A stretch of DNA of 64,000 nt. Origin: Aquisalinus flavus. Its GTDB lineage: Bacteria; Pseudomonadota; Alphaproteobacteria; Caulobacterales; Parvularculaceae. Under the pieces are notes generated by a model that worked only from the letters and a program-made list of their open reading frames with translations, made no database searches and was not told the origin of the DNA. Each line of letters starts with the position of its first letter. Position 1 is the first letter of the stretch. The position numbers and the translations under genes were made by a program. The stretch spans positions 2,614,155 through 2,678,154 of the forward strand of contig NZ_CP042288.1 in NCBI RefSeq assembly GCF_022559625.1. The letters run 5' to 3'. Positions 10,024-19,208 of this stretch are shown in pieces.

Positions 10024-10653
10024 TCAGAGGATCTCGCAGGCCTCGTCGAAGGACAGGCGCGGGGAGCGCGGGAACAGGTTCTTCGTCGTGCCATAGCCGA
10101 TATTGCACAGCCAGTTCGACTTGAGCGGCGTGCCGTGGAAGAATTCCTTGTCGACCCCGTCCTTGTCGAAGCCGGACATCGGCCCGCAATCGAGGCCCAG
10201 CGCGCGGGCGGCGATCATCAGATAGGCGCCCTGCAGCGTGCCGTTGCGGAAGGCGGTTTCCTCGATCTTGGCAGCGTCACCCTCGAACCAGCTCTTCGCA
10301 TCGGTGTGCGGGAACAGCTTCGGGAGTTTCTCGTGGAATTCCATGTCATGGGCGATGATGACATTGAGCGGACATTTCATCGTCTTGGCGCGGTTCTGCT
10401 CGGTCAGGTGCGGGGCGAGCCGCTCCTTGGCCTCCTGCGAAGTGATGAACACGAACCGGGCGGGCGAGGAATTGGCCGATGTCGCGCCCCATTTGGTCAG
10501 CTCGTAGAGCGCCTTGATCATCGCGTCGGAGACGGGCTCCTCGGAGAAATCATTATAGGTGCGCGCCTCGCGCAGGATCTGGTCGAGCGCATGGTCGCCG
10601 ATCGGCTTGTTGTCGGTCGGTTTTTCGCTCAGGCTCTCGGGCTGGTCGGCCAT
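10024..10653 (-). CDS. Nitroreductase-family FMN enzyme, malonic semialdehyde reductase (RutE) type
   Basis: 209-residue flavin reductase. Motifs: [29 protein letters not shown] at the start; [13 protein letters not shown], the FMN-phosphate loop; and [21 protein letters not shown] near residue 155, characteristic of the RutE/HadB branch. The likely reaction is NAD(P)H-dependent reduction of an aldehyde or quinone-like substrate. No rut pyrimidine-degradation genes are nearby, so the physiological substrate is open. Dodecin follows downstream on the other side of the gene's start, on the same strand. Confidence 0.85.
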   Translation of the reverse strand: MADQPESLSEKPTDNKPIGDHALDQILREARTYNDFSEEPVSDAMIKALYELTKWGATSANSSPARFVFITSQEAKERLAPHLTEQNRAKTMKCPLNVIIAHDMEFHEKLPKLFPHTDAKSWFEGDAAKIEETAFRNGTLQGAYLMIAARALGLDCGPMSGFDKDGVDKEFFHGTPLKSNWLCNIGYGTTKNLFPRSPRLSFDEACEIL

Positions 10654-10697
10654 GATATCGTATTCCTTTTCGCGGTCTTCATGTGCGGTGTCGGCGA

Positions 10698-10910
10698 TTA
10701 TTTCTGGTAGCGGAAGCCAAGTTCGATGGTGACCTGGTACCAGGCGACCTTGCCTTCCTGGATATAGCCGCGGGTCTCGCAGACGGTGAACCAGTCGAGG
10801 TTCTTCAGCGATTGCGCGGCGGTGCCGATGGCGTTCTGGATCGCGTCCTCGATGGAATTCTTCGACGTGCCGACAATCTTCGATACGGCATAGACCTTGT
10901 CATCAGACAT
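10698..10910 (-). CDS. Dodecin family flavin-binding protein
   Basis: 70-residue dodecin, which assembles into a 12-mer that stores or buffers flavins. Seen: [37 protein letters not shown] with the flavin-stacking Trp, and a C-terminal strand [11 protein letters not shown]. The start at 10910 is chosen because it begins the conserved domain and has GGAGAA upstream; a longer in-frame ORF starting upstream lacks homology in its first 30 residues. Confidence 0.93.
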   Translation of the reverse strand: MSDDKVYAVSKIVGTSKNSIEDAIQNAIGTAAQSLKNLDWFTVCETRGYIQEGKVAWYQVTIELGFRYQK

Positions 10911-11053
10911 GGGGTTCTCCTCTGGTTGCTTGATCGAGAATTTAGTCCGTTCGGCAGTAAGGAAAAGGTGCAGATGCCGCTTCAAACCGCTATAATGCAT
11001 TTCGACACCAAAATACCTATCTTCTGGGATGATGCCGTAACGCTGCGAGACCG

Positions 11054-11308
11054 ATGATGCCAGACAAGAAATCTTTCCGCGTGACTGCCAGATGGGATGA
11101 CGAGGCGAAGGTCTTTTATTCCGACAGTAACATCAACGGCTTGCATATAGAGGCAGAGACCCTGGAAGAATTCGAGGCCCTGATTTTCGACACTGCCGTC
11201 GATCTGGTTCTGGCCAATCATTTTACCCCTGCAGAACTGGCCTCAAAACCTTTGCGAGAATTGCTGCCTACCATCCTTTGGGAAAAACCAGAGGCGGTCA
11301 GTGCCTAG
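11054..11308 (+). CDS. hicB: HicB-like antitoxin (DUF1902)
   Basis: 84 residues of DUF1902, a HicB-like fold that neutralises HicA. Typical features: FRVTARWDDEAKVFYSDSNINGLHIEAETLEEFEAL, a partial RNase-H-like antitoxin domain. It overlaps the downstream hicA by 8 bases, so the two are translationally coupled in antitoxin-first order. There is no added DNA-binding domain. GC content is visibly lower than in neighbouring genes, consistent with acquisition. A TATAAT at 10991-10996 may be its -10 element, although no good -35 is visible. Confidence 0.85.
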   Translation: MMPDKKSFRVTARWDDEAKVFYSDSNINGLHIEAETLEEFEALIFDTAVDLVLANHFTPAELASKPLRELLPTILWEKPEAVSA

Positions 11309-11498
11309 CGGGTACTACAAGGATATCATCAAAATCTTGAGACAGCTCGGCTACGAGTATGAGCGCAATGCCAAAGGATCGCATGAAATCTGGGTGCATC
11401 CGGACACCGGTCAGAAGCTGGTCGTGCCGCGTTCAACGAAAAGCCGGTTTACAGCCAATGCCATCTTGAAGGACGCTGGCTCCGACAAGTCTCTCTAG
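11301..11498 (+). CDS. hicA: HicA-family mRNA interferase toxin
   Basis: 65 residues with the YcfA/HicA double-stranded-RNA-binding fold. Key features are DIIKILRQLGYEYERNAKGSHEIWVHP, in which GSH holds the catalytic His, and the basic strand KLVVPRSTKSRF. It would cleave mRNA and arrest growth when free of its antitoxin. It starts at GTG 11301 inside the end of hicB. No other start gives the conserved N-terminus. Confidence 0.88.
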   Translation: MPSGYYKDIIKILRQLGYEYERNAKGSHEIWVHPDTGQKLVVPRSTKSRFTANAILKDAGSDKSL

Positions 11499-11499
11499 C

Positions 11500-12084
11500 C
11501 TACATCACCGCTTCCACGGCATTCACCTCGGGCACGTAGTGCTTGAGCAGGTTTTCGATGCCGTTCTTCAGCGTGATGGTCGAGGACGGGCAACCGGCGC
11601 AGGCACCGCGCATGGTCAGATAGACCAGCCCGGTATCCTCCTCGAAGCGATGGAAGATGATGTCGCCGCCATCATTGGCGACGGCCGGGCGGACGCGTGT
11701 GTTGATCAACTCGATGATCTGTTCGACGATCTCTTTCGTCTCGCCTTCATACTGGTCGGGCGAGCCCGCGGTCAGGTCCTTCGTCTCAGCCCCTTCGCTG
11801 AGGACCGGCAGGCCGGCGGTGAGATAGTCGGCAATGGTGCCGAGGATCGCCGGCTTGATGTGGTGCCACTCGGTGCCGTCGGTCTTGGTGACGGTGACGA
11901 AGTCAGCGCCGAGAAAGATGCTGTCGACACCGTCAATGTCGAACAGCGCCTCGGCCATCGGCGCCATGGCGGCAGAGTCGCGCGAGGGGAAATCCATGCC
12001 CATCTTGCCCTCGCCCAGCACCGGCTGACCGGGCAGGAATTTCATCGAGGCGGGGTTCGGGGTGTCTTCGGTCTGGATAAACAT
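11500..12084 (-). CDS. Fe-S cluster scaffold/carrier NfuA-type (NifU-like) protein
   Basis: Carries Fe-S clusters to target enzymes. An Nfu N-terminal domain (MFIQTEDTPNPASMKFLPG to about 90) precedes a NifU C-terminal domain holding the cluster-binding CxxC in GACAGCPSS (about residue 165). ATG 12084 gives the start MFIQTEDTPN seen in homologues. A TTG two codons upstream (12090) has slightly better spacing to AAAGGT and cannot be excluded. Its stop lies one base after the convergent hicA stop. Confidence 0.9.
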   Translation of the reverse strand: MFIQTEDTPNPASMKFLPGQPVLGEGKMGMDFPSRDSAAMAPMAEALFDIDGVDSIFLGADFVTVTKTDGTEWHHIKPAILGTIADYLTAGLPVLSEGAETKDLTAGSPDQYEGETKEIVEQIIELINTRVRPAVANDGGDIIFHRFEEDTGLVYLTMRGACAGCPSSTITLKNGIENLLKHYVPEVNAVEAVM

Positions 12085-12272
12085 GGGCAATGTGACCTTT
12101 CAGCTTGCGCCACATATGCGGCCTGATAGCGTGAAAAACAACCACTGACGATGGGGCGGCGCTTGCAGGCTCTTGCGGGCCTCTTGCGGGAAGGGGCGCA
12201 TTGGGCTTGAACGGACCGACAAGGCCGCCGCCGGCCATCGCGCCATAATAATGAAGAGGAAAGCCACACACT

Positions 12273-14576
12273 ATGCCATCACAGACCGATGATCGCGCCA
12301 AGGTAACCGACGAGGAAGCGCTGGAGTTTCACGCCCGCGGCAAGCCCGGCAAGCTGGAGATCAACGCGACCAAGCCGATGGCGACGCAGCGCGACCTGTC
12401 ACTGGCCTATTCCCCCGGCGTCGCCGCGCCGGTGCGCGCCATCGCCGCCGATCCGGACAAGGCCTATGACTATACGTCCAAGGGCAATATGGTCGCGGTC
12501 ATTTCCAACGGGACCGCGATTCTCGGCCTTGGCGATCTCGGCGCGCTGGCGTCAAAACCGGTGATGGAAGGCAAGTCGGTGCTGTTCAAGCGCTTCGCCG
12601 ATATCGACTCGGTCGATATCGAGGTCGACACGTCGGACCCGGAAGCTTTCATCAATTGCGTGAAATATCTCGGGCCGGCATTCGGCGGCATCAACCTGGA
12701 AGACATCAAGGCGCCGGATTCGTTCATCATCGAGCAGCAGTTGAAGGAGCTGATGGACATTCCGGTGTTCCATGACGACCAGCATGGCACCGCGATCATC
12801 GCCACGGCCGGGCTGATCAATGCGCTGGAGATCGCCGGCAAGTCGATCAAGGACGTGAAGGTCGCCGTGTCCGGCGCGGGATCGTCGGCGCTTGCCGTGA
12901 TCGGCCTGATCAAGGCGATGGGCCTGCCCCATGAAAACGCGATCCTGTGCGACCGCGAGGGTGTCATCTATCAGGGCCGCGACGAAAAGATGGACCAGTG
13001 GCGCTCGGCCCATGCGGTCAACACGGACAAGCGCACCCTGGCCGAGGCGATGGATGGCGCCGATGTCGCCATCGGGCTGTCGGTCGCGGGCGCATTCACC
13101 CAGGACATGATCCGGTCGATGGCGAAAGACCCGATCATCTTCGCGATGGCCAATCCGACGCCGGAAATCTCGCCGGAGGAAGTCCACGCCGTGCGCGACG
13201 ATGCGATCATGGCGACGGGCCGGTCGGACTATCCCAACCAGGTCAACAATGTCCTCGGCTTTCCCTATATCTTCCGCGGCGCGCTCGATGCCCGGGCCCG
13301 GACCATCAACGAGGAAATGAAGATCGCCTGCGCCAACGCGCTGGCCGCCCTTGCCCGCGAGGACGTGCCCGACGAGGTCGCCGCCGCCTATGGCACGCGG
13401 CTGCAATTCGGGCGCAATTACATCATCCCGACGCCGTTCGACCCGCGCCTGATCACCCATATTCCGCCCGCCGTGGCGCAGGCCGCGATGGATACCGGCG
13501 TCGCCCGCCGGCCAATCCAGGACATGGACGCCTACAAGGCGACGCTGCAGACCCGCCTCGATCCGTCGGCGGCCTTCCTGCAGAAGGTCTATGGCTCGGT
13601 ACGCGCCAACCCGATGAAACGGATCGTGTTTGCCGAGGGCGAGGACGAGACGGTGATCCGCGCGGCCTATGCGTTCCAGAGCCAGGGGCTGGGCCAGGCG
13701 ATCCTGATCGGGCGCGAGGACCGGGTACAGCGCCAGCTCGACCATCTCGGCATTGTGGCCAACCCGGATATCGAGATCTGGAATGCCCGCGCCTCCTCCC
13801 ACAACAAGGAGTATACGGAATATCTCTATACCCGGCACCAGCGGCGCGGGATGCTGTATCGCGACTGCGAGCGCCTCGTCAATAATGACCGCAACGTGTT
13901 CGGCGCCTGCATGCTGGCGATGGATCATGCCGACGGCATGGTGACCGGCGTGACCCGCCACTACAATGTCGCCTTCGACAATGTGAAGCTGGCGATCGAC
14001 GCGAAGCCCGGCGAGCGCGTCATCGGCCTGTCGGCGATTCTCGCCCGCGGCCGCGCGATCTTCATGTCCGACACGACGATCACCGAAATGCCGACCTCGC
14101 ACCAACTCGCCGACATCGCCGTGCAGGCGGCCCACGCAGTGCGCCAGCTCGGCTTCAACCCGCGCGTGGCCTTCCTGTCCTATTCAAATTTTGGCAATCC
14201 GCTGACGGAATATTCAGAACGGGTCTCACTCGCGGTGAAGGAGCTGGATGGCCGGGCGGATATCGACTTCGAGTATGAGGGCGAGATGACGCCGCGCATG
14301 GCCCTGAACGAGAGCCACCGTCGGATCTATCCGTTCTCGCGCCTGACCGGCGCGGCAAACGTGCTGATCGCGCCGGGCATCCACTCAGGCTCGGTCGCGA
14401 CCAAGCTGATGGGCGAAGCGGGCGGCGCGATCGTGATCGGGCCGCTTCTCATCGGCATGGAAAAGCCGGTGCAGATCGTGCAGACCGGCGGCAAGGTCGT
14501 CGACGTGGTCACGCTCGCCGCCATGTCGGCCTATGACCTCGACCGCGCCCACCGCGACTGGGCCGAGAAGCACTAG
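12273..14576 (+). CDS. maeB: NADP-dependent malic enzyme with phosphotransacetylase-like domain
   Basis: Decarboxylates malate to pyruvate, producing NADPH. The 767 residues split into a malic enzyme part (1 to about 430; LAYSPGVAAPVRAI, SVLFKRFADIDSVDIEVD, and the NAD(P)-binding VAVSGAGSSALAVIGLI) and a phosphate acetyltransferase-like C-terminal part (about 440-767; RIVFAEGEDETVIRAA, KLMGEAGGAIVIGPLLIGM) that usually acts in allosteric control. RBS AGAGGAAAG precedes the ATG. The upstream 180 bases hold no other gene. Confidence 0.96.
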   Translation: MPSQTDDRAKVTDEEALEFHARGKPGKLEINATKPMATQRDLSLAYSPGVAAPVRAIAADPDKAYDYTSKGNMVAVISNGTAILGLGDLGALASKPVMEGKSVLFKRFADIDSVDIEVDTSDPEAFINCVKYLGPAFGGINLEDIKAPDSFIIEQQLKELMDIPVFHDDQHGTAIIATAGLINALEIAGKSIKDVKVAVSGAGSSALAVIGLIKAMGLPHENAILCDREGVIYQGRDEKMDQWRSAHAVNTDKRTLAEAMDGADVAIGLSVAGAFTQDMIRSMAKDPIIFAMANPTPEISPEEVHAVRDDAIMATGRSDYPNQVNNVLGFPYIFRGALDARARTINEEMKIACANALAALAREDVPDEVAAAYGTRLQFGRNYIIPTPFDPRLITHIPPAVAQAAMDTGVARRPIQDMDAYKATLQTRLDPSAAFLQKVYGSVRANPMKRIVFAEGEDETVIRAAYAFQSQGLGQAILIGREDRVQRQLDHLGIVANPDIEIWNARASSHNKEYTEYLYTRHQRRGMLYRDCERLVNNDRNVFGACMLAMDHADGMVTGVTRHYNVAFDNVKLAIDAKPGERVIGLSAILARGRAIFMSDTTITEMPTSHQLADIAVQAAHAVRQLGFNPRVAFLSYSNFGNPLTEYSERVSLAVKELDGRADIDFEYEGEMTPRMALNESHRRIYPFSRLTGAANVLIAPGIHSGSVATKLMGEAGGAIVIGPLLIGMEKPVQIVQTGGKVVDVVTLAAMSAYDLDRAHRDWAEKH

Positions 14577-14591
14577 GAGGGGTACTGAACA

Positions 14592-15038
14592 ATGCACATA
14601 CCCCCTGTCCTGCAACTCCTGTTCTGGGCCGTCATCGCCTGGGGGCTCGCGCGGCTGTTTCCCGGCCTGGCTTGGGACTGGGGCGGGCAGGATGTGACCG
14701 CCGCCGTTCTGGCGCTGGCCGGGATCGGGGTCGCCGTGGCGGGCATCGTCCAGTTCCGCCGCCACAGGACGACGGTCAACCCGGTCGCGCTGGAACGGGC
14801 GAGCGCCATCGTCACGGACGGCGTCTATCGCTATAGCCGAAACCCGATGTATCTCGGCCTGGCGCTGGTGCTGACCGGCTGGGTCACCCTGCTGGGTAAT
14901 CCGCTCGGGGCGCTGACAATCATCGGCTTCGTCGTGGTGATGACAATCATCCAGATCGCGCCGGAAGAGCGGGTGCTGGCAAAGAAGTTCGGCGCTGAAT
15001 ACGCCGCCTATCTGAAGCGCACGCGGCGGTGGCTATAA
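14592..15038 (+). CDS. Isoprenylcysteine carboxyl methyltransferase (ICMT/PEMT)-family membrane protein
   Basis: 148 residues with about four hydrophobic segments. It shows the family hallmark of a SAM-binding C-terminal half: YRYSRNPMYLGLALVLTGW, then APEERVLAKKFGAEYAAYLKRTRRW. Members methylate small lipid or isoprenoid substrates; the bacterial substrate is generally unknown. It begins 15 bases after maeB and ends with a 6-base convergent overlap with the next methyltransferase. Confidence 0.82.
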   Translation: MHIPPVLQLLFWAVIAWGLARLFPGLAWDWGGQDVTAAVLALAGIGVAVAGIVQFRRHRTTVNPVALERASAIVTDGVYRYSRNPMYLGLALVLTGWVTLLGNPLGALTIIGFVVVMTIIQIAPEERVLAKKFGAEYAAYLKRTRRWL

Positions 15039-15734
15039 GCCCGGCCGGCAAGAGATAAAGCCGGCGATCATCAGCATGCGAAAGAACTCGAACGGCATTT
15101 CCATGCCTGCCTCGATGAGCAGATCCTCGATGTCGCGCGCGGGCAGAAGGCCAACGGCCTTGCCGATATTTTGCTGATAGGTTTCGCGGTCAGGCCCCTT
15201 GCCCGAGAGCTGCATGAAGCGGATCCAGGCGTCCATGAGGGGATCATAGCCGGGAGCGCTTGCGTCGGCGCTCAGGTCGGAGGTGACCAGCACCCCGCCC
15301 GGCCCGAGACGGTCGCGAATGCCGGACAGGAAATCCCGCCGCGCAGGGCGATCGACAAAGAAATGGGAGACGAGCAGACAGGTTGCGGCATGATAAGGCG
15401 CGGTTTGCGGCAGAGTTTCGAGAAAGCCGTGATGAAACTGGCAGCGAGCCGACAGACCGGCTTTTGCAATCTTGTCGCGGCAGACATCCAGCATGGCCCC
15501 GGCGGGGTCGAGCGCCGTGAAGTGCCATCCCGGGAAGTGGCGCGCGAGGGCGACGATCTCCGTGCCCGTGCCCGCCCCGACGCAGAGAATGCGTGCATCA
15601 TCAGGCAATTGCGCCAGCACGACCCGGATGCCGAGGATCAGGGCCTCGTGCATGGCTTCCACATTGGCGAGCTGGGCATCGTAGGATGCCGCCCTCTCGC
15701 CATCGAATATATCAACTATCTCGTCCCGTTCCAT
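15033..15734 (-). CDS. Class I SAM-dependent methyltransferase
   Basis: 233 residues with a Rossmann methyltransferase fold. Motif I is ILCVGAGTGTEIVALA (about 49-64), motif II has the acidic FTALDPAGAMLDV, and motif post-II has the stretch HAATCLLVSHFF. Substrate unknown. No ribosome-binding site is visible. The start codon lies in the 3' arm of a two-tier hairpin (15725-15766). It lies 54 bases downstream of putA on the same strand, so it may be expressed by read-through. Confidence 0.85.
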   Translation of the reverse strand: MERDEIVDIFDGERAASYDAQLANVEAMHEALILGIRVVLAQLPDDARILCVGAGTGTEIVALARHFPGWHFTALDPAGAMLDVCRDKIAKAGLSARCQFHHGFLETLPQTAPYHAATCLLVSHFFVDRPARRDFLSGIRDRLGPGGVLVTSDLSADASAPGYDPLMDAWIRFMQLSGKGPDRETYQQNIGKAVGLLPARDIEDLLIEAGMEMPFEFFRMLMIAGFISCRPGL

Positions 15735-15766
15735 GGATGTGATATTATCACAAACAATGGAACGGG
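15725..15766 (-). promoter_or_regulatory. Two-tier hairpin enclosing the methyltransferase start codon
   Basis: Outer perfect 10-bp arms CCCGTTCCAT (15725-15734) and ATGGAACGGG (15757-15766) enclose an inner perfect 7-bp stem TGTGATA/TATCACA (15738-15752) with a single-base loop. In the mRNA the AUG and the next two codons form the 3' side of the outer stem. Confidence 0.6.
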
Positions 15767-15788
15767 CAAGGGGTTTTGACGGCGCGGT

Positions 15789-18700
15789 CTAGTTCGCCAG
15801 CGCAATGAGCGACGCGTTGCCGCCGGCGGCTGCCGTATTGACGGAGACCGCCTTTTCCTCGCAGAAGCGCTGGAGATAGTTCGGCCCGCCGGCCTTTGGC
15901 CCGGTGCCGGAAAGGCCGGCGCCCCCGAAAGGCTGTACACCGACGATCGCGCCGATGATGTTACGGTTGACATAGATGTTGCCCGCCTTCACGCGCGGCA
16001 GCACATAGTCGGCAATGCCGTCAATGCGCGAATGGATGCCGAAGGTCAGGCCGTAGCCGGTGGCGTTGACCGCATCGAGCACCTTGTCGAGCTGGTCGTT
16101 CTTCCAGCGCACCACATGCAGGATCGGGCCGAAGGCCTCGGTCTTGAGCCCGTCAAGGGCGTCGAGCTCGAAGATATGCGGCGCCATGAAGGTGCCGTTC
16201 AGGCCCGCCGGCGTCTTGCCCTTCCAGACCAGCCTGCCCTGTTTTTCCATCTTCTCGGCATGGGCCTGCAGATTGTCCAGCGCCTCCTGGTCGATCACCG
16301 GGCCGATATCGGTCTTCGGGTCGGCCGGATCGCCGAAGCGGCGCGCCTCGGCAGCACCGATGATCATCTCCAGCATGCCGTCGGCGACATCGTCCTGCAG
16401 GTAGAGAATGCGCAGGGCGGAACATCTTTGCCCGGATGACTGGAAAGCGGAGGTGACGACATCGTCGGCGACCTGTTCCGGCAGGGCGGTGGAATCGACG
16501 ACGAGGGCGTTGATGCCGCCGGTCTCGGCGATCAGCGGGATGATCGGCCCGTCCTTGGCGGCGAGCGCGCGGTTGATGGCACGCGCAGTGGCCGTCGAGC
16601 CGGTGAAGCAGACGCCGTTGATGTCTTCATGCTCGACCAGCGCCTTGCCGGTCTCGCCCTCGCCGAGGACGAGGTTGCAGACCCCATCGGGGAAGCCGGC
16701 CTGTTTCATCAGCTCCACCGCGACATGGGCGATGTATGGGGTTTGTTCCGCTGGCTTGGCGACGACGGTATTGCCGGCAGCGAGCGCCGCGGTGACCTGG
16801 CCGACGAAGATCGCCAGCGGGAAATTCCACGGCGAGATACAGGCGAAGATGCCGCGCGGCTCCAGCTGCCAGCCATCGCGCTGGCCGGTCGGGCCTTCCA
16901 GCTCAATGCGCCCGCCCATCTGTTTTTCCGCCTGCAGAGCGTAGTAGCGACAGAAATCGGCCGCCTCGCGAACCTCGGCGACGGCGTCGTCGATGGTCTT
17001 TCCCGCCTCGACCGCACAGAGCGAGAAGAAGCGGTCCATGTTCTGCTCAAGGATATCGGCATAGCGGTTGAGATAGAGCGCACGATCCTCGGCCTCGGTC
17101 CGCCCCCAGGTCTGGAACGCGGCGCGGGCGGCCTTGACCGCCTTGTCGACCGTCTCGGGCGACGAGATCAGCATGCTGCCGAATTCCTCGCCGGTTGTCG
17201 GGTTGACGAGCGGCGCGGTCTTGTCGTCGCCGCGCTCCTGCCTGCCGTTGATGATCGCGGCAATGGGCTGGCTCGGCGGGGTGAAATCCGCCGTGACCTT
17301 TGCGACATGGTCAAGCACCGGCTTGTGGCCGAACTCCATGCCGGCGGAATTCTGGCGGTCGGAGTACAGATTGAGCGGGCGGCGGATCAGCGGGTGGCGG
17401 CCATCGCCGGCACCCGCAATGGTCGCCGCGACATGCTCCTGCGGCGAGACGAGCAGCGCCTCGCGCGTGATGTGCGGGTCGGCGATCTGCGACACGAAGG
17501 AGGAGTTCGCCGTGTTTTCCAGCATCCGCCGGACGAGATAGGCGAGAAGGTCCTTATACCCCCCGACCGGGGCATAGATGCGGGCGGGGACGCCTTCCAG
17601 CTTGATCTCCAGATCATAAAGGGACTCGCCCATGCCATGGAGGCGCTGGAACTCGTAGCCCTTCTTGTCGCCGGCGATCTCGAAGATCGCGGCGAGGGTG
17701 ACGGCGTTATGGGTCGCGAATTGCGGGAAGATGTGCGGCCGCGCATCGAGCAGGCGCCGGGCGCAGTCGAGATAGCAAAGGTCGGTCGCGGCCTTGCGGG
17801 TGAAGACGGGGAAATCTTCGAGGCCGCGCTCCTGGGCACGCTTGATCTCGGTATCCCAATAGGCGCCCTTGACGAGGCGGACCATGAATTTGCGGTCGAG
17901 GGCTTTCGCCAGGCCGGCGACCCAGTCGACAACCTCCGGCGCACGCTTCTGATAGGCCTGCACGGCGAGGCCGAGGCCCATCCAGTCATCGAAGCCCGGA
18001 TCTTCGGCGACGGCGCGGAACACATCGAGGGACAGTTCGAGCCGGTCGGCCTCCTCGGCGTCGATGGTCAGGTTGAGCTGATACTCCTTGGCCCGCTTGG
18101 CGAGCTCGATCACCTTGGGCACCAGGTCGCGCATCACCTCATCGCGATTGCGCGCCTCATAGCGCGGATGCAGTGCCGACAGCTTGACCGACAGGCCGGG
18201 GCGGGAGGGAAGCTCGGAATCGAAGCTCTTCGACTGCTCACCGATGGCGTCGAGCGCATTGGAATAGGATTCAAGATAGCGCTCGGCGTCCTTCTGGGTG
18301 CGGGCGCCCTCGCCCAGCATGTCGAAGGAGAACCAGAAGCCCTCGCGGCGTTGTTTCTCGGCCCGTTTCAGCGCTTCCTTGATGGTTTGTCCGAGCACGA
18401 AGTGACGGCCGAGATAATGCATCGCCTGGCGCGTGCCCTGGCGGATCACCGGCACGCCGAGACGCTTGACCATGCCATGCAGCACAGCGCCCGGCTTTTC
18501 GCGCGGGCGCACGATATTGGCCGACATGCCGATACCCCAGCTGGCCGCCATCAACAGCCAGCTGTCATCGTGGTCGTCCTCTTCCTCGTCCTCATCGTCC
18601 CAGTCGCCGGCGGAGAGCTTTTCCTCGATCAGCCGGTCCTGGGTCTTGGCGTCGGGCACGCGCAGCAGCGCCTCGGCCAGCACCATCAGCGCCAGGCCTT

Positions 18701-18914
18701 CCTTGGTCGACAGGGAATATTCCTGCATGAACTCCTCAAGCCCGGTCGTGTGCTTGGTGTTCTTCATCCCGTCGATGAAGCGGGTCGCCCGGTCGCGGAT
18801 GCGCTTGGCCATATCCGGATCGTGCCGGTTTTCATCCAGCATTTTCAGGATCAGCTCGCGATCATCGGGTGCGTAATCGGCTTCAAACGGCGGGTAAGCG
18901 GAGTCTCTGGCCAT
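15789..18914 (-). CDS. putA: Bifunctional proline dehydrogenase / glutamate-semialdehyde dehydrogenase PutA
   Basis: Oxidises proline to glutamate in two channelled steps. It has 1041 residues. The FAD-dependent proline dehydrogenase barrel spans about 130-460 (LSVKLSALHPRYE, KFMVRLVKGAYWDTEIK, FATHNAVTLAAI). The aldehyde dehydrogenase domain spans about 530-1010 (ISPWNFPLAIFVGQV, LIAETGGINALVV, SSGQRCSALRILYL with the catalytic Cys, ending NIIGAIVGVQPFGG). It lacks the N-terminal ribbon-helix-helix DNA-binding domain of enterobacterial PutA, so it should not repress its own gene. The ATG at 18914 begins an acidic, Asp/Glu-rich region that includes a run of acidic residues near 110. Confidence 0.97.
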   Translation of the reverse strand: MARDSAYPPFEADYAPDDRELILKMLDENRHDPDMAKRIRDRATRFIDGMKNTKHTTGLEEFMQEYSLSTKEGLALMVLAEALLRVPDAKTQDRLIEEKLSAGDWDDEDEEEDDHDDSWLLMAASWGIGMSANIVRPREKPGAVLHGMVKRLGVPVIRQGTRQAMHYLGRHFVLGQTIKEALKRAEKQRREGFWFSFDMLGEGARTQKDAERYLESYSNALDAIGEQSKSFDSELPSRPGLSVKLSALHPRYEARNRDEVMRDLVPKVIELAKRAKEYQLNLTIDAEEADRLELSLDVFRAVAEDPGFDDWMGLGLAVQAYQKRAPEVVDWVAGLAKALDRKFMVRLVKGAYWDTEIKRAQERGLEDFPVFTRKAATDLCYLDCARRLLDARPHIFPQFATHNAVTLAAIFEIAGDKKGYEFQRLHGMGESLYDLEIKLEGVPARIYAPVGGYKDLLAYLVRRMLENTANSSFVSQIADPHITREALLVSPQEHVAATIAGAGDGRHPLIRRPLNLYSDRQNSAGMEFGHKPVLDHVAKVTADFTPPSQPIAAIINGRQERGDDKTAPLVNPTTGEEFGSMLISSPETVDKAVKAARAAFQTWGRTEAEDRALYLNRYADILEQNMDRFFSLCAVEAGKTIDDAVAEVREAADFCRYYALQAEKQMGGRIELEGPTGQRDGWQLEPRGIFACISPWNFPLAIFVGQVTAALAAGNTVVAKPAEQTPYIAHVAVELMKQAGFPDGVCNLVLGEGETGKALVEHEDINGVCFTGSTATARAINRALAAKDGPIIPLIAETGGINALVVDSTALPEQVADDVVTSAFQSSGQRCSALRILYLQDDVADGMLEMIIGAAEARRFGDPADPKTDIGPVIDQEALDNLQAHAEKMEKQGRLVWKGKTPAGLNGTFMAPHIFELDALDGLKTEAFGPILHVVRWKNDQLDKVLDAVNATGYGLTFGIHSRIDGIADYVLPRVKAGNIYVNRNIIGAIVGVQPFGGAGLSGTGPKAGGPNYLQRFCEEKAVSVNTAAAGGNASLIALAN

Positions 18915-19208
18915 GAATATCCTTCATCAGATCGTGTCGACAGAACCCGCACCAACGTGTCGGGGTCTCCCCTTGTTCCTCAATTGATCTATCCCGATTG
19001 CCGAAACGGGCGAGGCAATGCAAGCAAAGCCGGGGCCGATTGACCGTAATTGGCCACTTCCCCCTCCCGTGCGACGCAGGCCAATGCGCAAGCTGCAACG
19101 GAGTAGCAGAATATTGCTCAGTGTTGCGCCAACTCAACTGGACAGGCCGACTGGCTGTGCTTACAGTCGGCGGCTTATTTCGGACCGAAAGCATGAGGGT
19201 GAGGCAAA
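18915..19208. other. Divergent intergenic region, putA / alanine symporter
   Basis: 294 bases without a gene. It must hold both promoters. The only clear structure is a perfect 8-bp hairpin, GCCGACTG (19146-19153) with CAGTCGGC (19164-19171), in the symporter leader. No -35/-10 pair stood out, and I could not match a glycine-riboswitch core. Confidence 0.5.

Noticed and set aside
16629..19043. 804-residue plus-strand frame opposite putA
   Set aside because: Antisense shadow of putA; composition typical of shadow frames.
18915..19208. Glycine riboswitch upstream of the alanine/glycine symporter
   Set aside because: The leader has one simple hairpin, and I could not find the conserved glycine aptamer core.
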